64,000 nucleotides of DNA from Actinomycetes bacterium (lineage in GTDB: Bacteria; Actinomycetota; Coriobacteriia; Coriobacteriales; Eggerthellaceae). The notes beneath the pieces were generated by a model that saw only the letters and a list, made by a program, of their open reading frames with translations, did no database searches and was not told the DNA's origin. Each line of letters starts with the position of its first letter. Positions within the stretch are counted from its first letter, which is position 1. Positions 59,615 to 64,000 of this stretch are shown here, in pieces. The position numbers and the translations under genes are program-made. Location: positions 1 through 64,000 of the forward strand of contig JAEWQO010000138.1 of assembly GCA_023460315.1 (NCBI GenBank). The letters run 5' to 3'.

Positions 59615-60904
59615 ATGTCAACAACGACAGAACGTGTCTCAATCGACGACGTGTACCCATGGGAAGACGAATACGGCAACACTCCCCTCGCACGAGATTG
59701 GGATACCAAAGAGAACAAGGATTACGTGGCAGAACTGGCCGAAACCATGCGCGAAAAGGGCGAGCCGATGGAGCCGCCCATACTCGGACGCGATGGGGGA
59801 ATCTACCGCATCATTGCCGGAAACACCCGCGTCCAAGCCATGCGCCTGCTTAAAACAAAGACGTTTCAGGCGCTCGTCAAGGACGATGCCGACATGGAGG
59901 AAGCGATCGCCTTCGCATTGCTGACTAACACGAAGAAAAAGTACTCGCCCATAGAGGAGAGCCGATTCGTGCAGTTGTCCATGAAAGTCGGATGGGATGA
60001 CGAGAAGATCGCCTCGGCAACCGGAATCAAAGTGGAGAAGATATCCAACGCACGCCAAGGGTTCAAGGCCGTCGGGGATCCGATCGTCAACGAACAGCTG
60101 ACGATCGAGCGGGCTGAAGCGATCAATGATTTCAGCGACGACCAGGAGGCGATCGAACGCCTGACGAATTGCCCGGAGAACGAATGGCAATATTTGTCGA
60201 AACACCTCAAAAGCCTTCGCAGCAGCCAAGAGGAATACGAGAAGCTTCTTGGCCACTGCACGGATCTAGGCATCGAGGTCTACGAAAGGGCTCCCAAGGG
60301 TGCAAGGCTTATAAGGACCATCTACTGCTGCTGCAAGGACGATCTTCTTGAGCTCGATCCCATGGAGAGCATCATCCTCATGCCTGAGCCCACCGACGAC
60401 GAAACGTGGCTCAGAGTGGCCGAGTACAGCTCGCCTGCCGCCGTCTCCGACGAGGAGCAGGCGCAGATCGCGTCCATGAACAAGGTCAAGCACGCCATGT
60501 CGTTGGCCAAGCGCCGCCGTGCCGAGTTCATCGCCGGAAGAATGGCAGATGCCTCGATGATGAAAAATACCATCCGGCACTTCACGAGCGTAGCGGCAGA
60601 GGATAAGTACGACCTGAGCCGGTTCAAGGAGCTCTCAGGCTTCGACGACATCCCGGCTGCCGCCAACGCCTGGATGGTCGCATACCTCTGGGACCGGTCA
60701 GACAACATGACCCAGGCAGAGATCACGGGTGTTTACAAGGGGGGCACGGATGCGTCTAACCGCGATTGGCTGAAAGCGGTGGCCAAGAAGTTTCGAAATC
60801 TCCTATCGGCGCTCATGGCCGACGGATACAAGCCCGATGAGTTCGAGAACGACCTGTTTGAAAAATGCAAATCGGCCGTGGCAAATAAGGAGGATATGAA
60901 ATGA
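59615..60904 (+). CDS. ParB-like protein, N-terminal ParB/Srx fold
   Basis: A 429-residue protein. Residues ~10-110 are the ParB N-terminal fold with the CTPase-type motif region (GRDGGIYRIIAGNTRVQAMR), followed by a ParB-type HTH (SPIEESRFVQLSMKVGWDDE, IASATGIKVEKISNARQGFK). The remaining 250 residues are unrecognised and helical. No ParA or parS is seen, so partition is not implied; in phages such proteins may act in DNA processing or replication control. ATG 59615 has AGGAGG upstream. It overlaps the next gene by 4 bases. Confidence 0.82.
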   Translation: MSTTTERVSIDDVYPWEDEYGNTPLARDWDTKENKDYVAELAETMREKGEPMEPPILGRDGGIYRIIAGNTRVQAMRLLKTKTFQALVKDDADMEEAIAFALLTNTKKKYSPIEESRFVQLSMKVGWDDEKIASATGIKVEKISNARQGFKAVGDPIVNEQLTIERAEAINDFSDDQEAIERLTNCPENEWQYLSKHLKSLRSSQEEYEKLLGHCTDLGIEVYERAPKGARLIRTIYCCCKDDLLELDPMESIILMPEPTDDETWLRVAEYSSPAAVSDEEQAQIASMNKVKHAMSLAKRRRAEFIAGRMADASMMKNTIRHFTSVAAEDKYDLSRFKELSGFDDIPAAANAWMVAYLWDRSDNMTQAEITGVYKGGTDASNRDWLKAVAKKFRNLLSALMADGYKPDEFENDLFEKCKSAVANKEDMK

Positions 60905-62292
60905 GCGTGAAGATAAGCAGCCTGCAGATCGAGAACGTCAAGCGCGTGAAAGCCGTGGCCATGGAACCTGCGGCGGACGGGCTGACGGTGATCGGCGGAC
61001 GCAACAACCAAGGCAAGACGAGCGTGCTGGACGCTATCGCATGGGCGCTCGGCGGAGGCAAGCACAAGCCGAGCGAGCCAAAGCGCGAGGGATCCGCGAC
61101 GGAGCCGGCGCTCAAGGTGGAGCTGTCCAACGGCTTGATAGTCGAGCGCAAGGGGAAGAACGGCGACCTGAAGGTGATCGACCCCGCAGGCCGCAAGTCA
61201 GGCCAAGCGCTGCTTGACGGCTTCGTGGAGCAGCTCGCGATCGACCTGCCGAGGTTTCTCGAGTCTAGCAGCAAGGAGAAGGCGCAGACGCTGCTCAACA
61301 TCATAGGCGTGGGCGACCAGCTGGCCGCGCTCGAGCAGCAGGAGCAGACGATCTACAACCAGCGCCTGACGATCGGCCAGATGGAGAAGGTCAAGCGCGG
61401 TGCGGCCGAGGACATGACGACCTACCCCGACGCGCCCGCCGAGGCCGTCAGCGTGACCGAGCTCATCCAGGCCCAGCAAACTATCCTGGCGAAGAACGGC
61501 GAGAACCAAAAGCTGCGCGAGAGCGTGGGGCAGGTCGAGGCCGAGCTGCAGTCCGCAAAAGCCGAGGAACGGCGGCTCGAAGCGGAGAGTGTGAGGCTAA
61601 AGGCCGCATGGGACGAGATACTCGGCCGTCTCGCCGGACAGGCGATGCAAATCAGCAAGCTGGAATCGAACCTCGACACGGCCCGCAAGACGGCCGAGCA
61701 GCTGCAGGACGAGTCCACGGCCGAGATAGAGGCAAAGCTGCAGGAGATCGACACCATCAACGCCAAGGTGCGCACCAACGCCGCGAAGGCCACGGCGGAG
61801 AGGGAGGCAGACGAGCTCAAGGGCCAGTACGACGACCTTTCAGGCCGCATCGACCAGGTGCGCGAACAGCGCCTGGCATTGCTCGACGGCGCAGACCTCC
61901 CCTTGCCGGGCCTGTCGGTCAAGGAAGGCGAGCTCGTGTACAACGGCTGCAAGTGGGACGCCATGTCCGGCTCAGACCAGCTGAAGGTGGCCACCGCTAT
62001 CGTGCGCAAGCTCAAGCCAGAGTGCGGCTTCGTGCTGCTCGACAAGCTGGAGCAGATGGACGTTCAGACGATGCAGGAGTTCGGCACCTGGGCCACAGGC
62101 GAGGGCCTGCAGGTGATAGCCACCCGCGTCTCCACGGGCGACGAGTGCAGCCTCGTCATAGAGGACGGCTATGGCGGACAGATCGCCGAGCCAGAGCCCA
62201 CGGCCACAATGGCCACCGGCTACGCAGACGCGCCGACTCTGCAGCCCGTCATGGCGCCTACTACGTCTTCATGGGAAGCGGGGCGGTTCTGA
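60901..62292 (+). CDS. SMC/RecF-like AAA ATPase
   Basis: A 463-residue ATPase. Walker A is in VIGGRNNQGKTSVLDAIAWA near residue 33; the centre (about 150-320) is a coiled coil with heptad-like repeats (AEERRLEAESVRLKAAWDEI); the C-terminal part has a signature-like DAMSGSDQLKVATAIV and a Walker B CGFVLLDKLEQMD. In the latter the usual Glu after Asp is Lys, so hydrolysis may differ from SMC or Rad50. The arrangement recalls short phage recombination ATPases. Overlaps neighbours by 1-4 bases. Confidence 0.85.
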   Translation: MSVKISSLQIENVKRVKAVAMEPAADGLTVIGGRNNQGKTSVLDAIAWALGGGKHKPSEPKREGSATEPALKVELSNGLIVERKGKNGDLKVIDPAGRKSGQALLDGFVEQLAIDLPRFLESSSKEKAQTLLNIIGVGDQLAALEQQEQTIYNQRLTIGQMEKVKRGAAEDMTTYPDAPAEAVSVTELIQAQQTILAKNGENQKLRESVGQVEAELQSAKAEERRLEAESVRLKAAWDEILGRLAGQAMQISKLESNLDTARKTAEQLQDESTAEIEAKLQEIDTINAKVRTNAAKATAEREADELKGQYDDLSGRIDQVREQRLALLDGADLPLPGLSVKEGELVYNGCKWDAMSGSDQLKVATAIVRKLKPECGFVLLDKLEQMDVQTMQEFGTWATGEGLQVIATRVSTGDECSLVIEDGYGGQIAEPEPTATMATGYADAPTLQPVMAPTTSSWEAGRF

Positions 62293-62609
62293 TGATCACG
62301 AAAGTTGATCCTGCAATAGAAAAAGTAATCGTCACTTTGATCGAGGTAAAAGACCAGTATAAAGCTCTCGAAATGAGAAAGAACGCTCTAGAGGATGCGG
62401 TCAAGAAATCCATCGGCGCAGGCAAGAAGGTCATTCTATCGGACGGTACAACGGCGACCGTAAGCCATCCAAGTAGGATAACGCGTCTTAACGGCCAGCA
62501 GTTGAAGAAGAGTATGCCTGATGTGTTTGACAGATTCTCCTACTCTTCACCAACGAACTCGCGTCTGACCATAACCAAGCCCAAACAAGATCAGAAGGAG
62601 GAATGCTAG
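62292..62609 (+). CDS. Small phage protein, early operon
   Basis: A 105-residue protein (VDPAIEKVIVTLIEVKDQYK, KKVILSDGTTATVSHPSRIT). ATG overlaps the ATPase stop in TGATG. Helical N-terminus and a beta-like centre; basic C-terminus. It ends directly where the Sak4-like gene starts, with GGAGG of the latter inside its end. Unrecognised. Confidence 0.6.
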   Translation: MITKVDPAIEKVIVTLIEVKDQYKALEMRKNALEDAVKKSIGAGKKVILSDGTTATVSHPSRITRLNGQQLKKSMPDVFDRFSYSSPTNSRLTITKPKQDQKEEC

Positions 62610-63752
62610 ATGGCTCTTAACATCACACGTGGCAAGATCGCCAAGGCGCAGAAAGTCGTCGTGTACGGCCCCGAGGGCATCGGAAAGACCACCTTCGCCG
62701 CACAGTTTCCCAATCCCCTATTCATCGACACAGAGGGCAGCACGGAGCACTACGATGTGGCACGCACCGATGCTCCTCAAAGTTGGTCGATACTCATGGC
62801 GCAGCTACAGGAGGTAAAGATGACGCGGCCATGCGGCACGATTGTCATTGATACAGCTGACTGGGCTGAAAAGCTTTGCATCGAACATATCTGCGCGAAA
62901 TACAAGTGGGATGGAATAGAGGCACCGGGATATGGCAAGGGTTACACCTACCTCGCCGAAGAGTTCGGCAAGCTCCTGAACCTGCTTTCTGACGTTGCAG
63001 AAGCGGGTGTGAACGTCGTCATTACGGCACATGCGGCCATGCGCAAGTTCGAGCAGCCGGACGAAGCCGCCGGCTACGATCGCTGGGAGCTCAAGCTGCA
63101 GAAGAAGATCGCTCCAATGATAAAGGAGTGGGCGGACGCCGTTCTCTTCGTTAACTATAAGACAATCGTCGAGACGGTAAGTTCAGGAATGGGACAGGCA
63201 AAAGGCAAGGCACGTGGGAACAAGCGCGTCATGTATTGCCAGCATCACGCGTGCTGGGATGCCAAGAACCGCTGGGGACTGCCTGAGGAAGTACCGTTCG
63301 ACTACGCGCAGATAACCTCCTTCATTCCCGCACAGCTCCACGTCGCTCCGATCCAGGCATCCGCGCCACAGGCCGTTCCGAGCATGCAGCAGATGCCTTC
63401 GTCTGCGCAATCGCCCGCAGCGTCTACACAGAAACCCGTTTCGCACACACCACCTACGATGCAGCAGAAACCCGTCCAGTCACTGGTCTACGCGCAGGAC
63501 GGAACCCTTGTAAGCAACAACAAGCAGCCGGCCGCGGCCCCGCAACTGCCAGCCTACTTCGCTCCGCTCCTGCAGCTCATGGAGTCCAACCACGTGACAG
63601 TGGATGAGGTGCGCAACGTCGTGGCCAAGAAAGGCCATTTCACGGCCGAGACGCCGTTTGAAAACTATCCGCAGGACTACGTGGAGGGCGTGCTCATCGG
63701 AGCATGGCCACAAGTTTTCGAAGCGATCGATCACGAAGTCCCATTCAACTAA
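62610..63752 (+). CDS. Sak4-like RecA-fold ATPase
   Basis: A 380-residue phage ATPase. Walker A VVVYGPEGIGKTTFAAQFPN, Walker B in CGTIVIDTADWAEK, and a VNVVITAHAAMRKFEQPDEA segment mark the RecA/AAA_24 type found in phage single-strand annealing modules (Sak4). Residues ~250-310 are a Gln/Pro/Ser-rich linker (AVPSMQQMPSSAQSPAASTQ), and the C-terminus has a small helical domain. ATG 62610 has AAGGAGG upstream. Immediately before the DUF669-like gene, a common pairing. Confidence 0.87.
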   Translation: MALNITRGKIAKAQKVVVYGPEGIGKTTFAAQFPNPLFIDTEGSTEHYDVARTDAPQSWSILMAQLQEVKMTRPCGTIVIDTADWAEKLCIEHICAKYKWDGIEAPGYGKGYTYLAEEFGKLLNLLSDVAEAGVNVVITAHAAMRKFEQPDEAAGYDRWELKLQKKIAPMIKEWADAVLFVNYKTIVETVSSGMGQAKGKARGNKRVMYCQHHACWDAKNRWGLPEEVPFDYAQITSFIPAQLHVAPIQASAPQAVPSMQQMPSSAQSPAASTQKPVSHTPPTMQQKPVQSLVYAQDGTLVSNNKQPAAAPQLPAYFAPLLQLMESNHVTVDEVRNVVAKKGHFTAETPFENYPQDYVEGVLIGAWPQVFEAIDHEVPFN

Positions 63753-63768
63753 CCGAAAGGATCAGAAA

Positions 63769-64000
63769 ATGACAGACTACAACGACATGGGCGAAGCCCT
63801 CGACTGGGAAGGCGAGGTGTCCGATGAGGGAGGATTCGTCTTATTGCCTGCAGGGAGCTACCCCTTCGAAGTGATCAAGATCGAAAAGGAGCGTTATGAG
63901 GGAGGAGACAAGGTCGCTGCATGCCCTCGCGCGGCTGTGACCCTCAACATTCTCACTGAAAATGGCTGGGTTCCATTCACTGACAGGTTGCTGCTCAACA
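63769..64000 (+). CDS. DUF669-like phage protein, cut by the window edge
   Basis: The first 77 residues are visible (LPAGSYPFEVIKIEKERYEG, VTLNILTENGWVPFTDRLLL). The pattern fits DUF669 proteins that accompany Sak4-like ATPases in phages and are thought to bind single-stranded DNA. ATG 63769 has CGAAAGGA upstream. The gene continues outside the window. Confidence 0.7.
   Translation, partial: MTDYNDMGEALDWEGEVSDEGGFVLLPAGSYPFEVIKIEKERYEGGDKVAACPRAAVTLNILTENGWVPFTDRLLLN

Larger units (their letters stand above)
53304..64000. mobile_element. Left part of an integrated temperate phage
   Basis: The element starts at the tRNA-Leu scar and runs beyond the window. Gene order is that of a temperate phage: tyrosine integrase, small cargo genes, CI-type S24 repressor, Cro-like gene with paired operators, excisionase-like gene, overlapping small early genes, ParB-like protein, SMC/RecF-like ATPase, Sak4-like ATPase and DUF669-like protein. 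No structural genes are seen because the right part lies outside. An integrative conjugative element is less likely given the recombination module. Confidence 0.88.

Overview
The window is 64 kb of a high-GC bacterial chromosome. It most likely comes from a Coriobacteriia actinobacterium, probably Eggerthellaceae (Eggerthella, Slackia or Denitrobacterium type). The reasons are a Tat-exported molybdopterin oxidoreductase remnant, a fused MobB-MobA with a polyferredoxin and a CcdA-TlpA fusion, the MEP isoprenoid genes, and a Gram-positive style order dnaX-ybaB-recR. The genus call is inference. No rRNA gene or CRISPR array is visible.

Layout. 1-10.5 kb: a truncated molybdoenzyme gene, a TRIC-type channel, ogt, a DEAD-box RNA helicase, an XRE regulator anchored in the membrane, an AarF/UbiB-family kinase next to a phasin-like gene, and a divergent EamA transporter/LysR pair. 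10.5-22 kb: a housekeeping run on the minus strand, pyrH-frr-uppS-cdsA-dxr, then after a 0.7-0.8 kb gap rseP-ispG-proS-HAD phosphatase. It links nucleotide supply, ribosome recycling, isoprenoid and phospholipid synthesis and membrane proteolysis, with an htrA-type protease upstream. 22-27 kb: an exported C39-like protein, a GNAT acetyltransferase, and an amino-acid ABC transporter operon with a palindromic site at its promoter. 28-32 kb: mobBA, a four-cluster ferredoxin protein and ccdA-tlpA in one operon, a plausible molybdoenzyme/redox maturation unit. 32-37 kb: a candidate small RNA, recR-ybaB-dnaX, a DedA protein and the SRP RNA gene. 36.6-46 kb: a TetR/radical-SAM divergent pair, aspS, hisS, and a 945-residue TPR protein of unknown function. 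45.8-53.3 kb: a NifX-like protein with a PadR regulator, leuC-leuD-leuB, a small Pro-rich membrane protein, a peptidoglycan-binding-repeat protein and a polyprenyl diphosphate synthase.

From 53.3 kb to the right edge the window enters an integrated temperate phage. It begins with the 3' half of a tRNA-Leu(UAA) gene (the attachment scar) and a tyrosine integrase. A cargo block of small membrane proteins, a PH-domain protein and a lipoprotein follows, then a CI-type S24 repressor and a Cro-like gene flanked by two matching operators. After an excisionase-like gene, overlapping early genes lead to a ParB-like protein, an SMC/RecF-like ATPase, a Sak4-like ATPase and a DUF669-like protein, a recombination/replication module. 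The other end of the prophage lies beyond the window.

Best leads for new biology are the int-to-repressor cargo block, two promoter-plus-hairpin candidate RNAs (15.5 kb and 32.1 kb), the RseP homologue with a helical insert in place of PDZ domains, the XRE regulator with three tandem beta-like repeats and membrane helices, and the large TPR protein.
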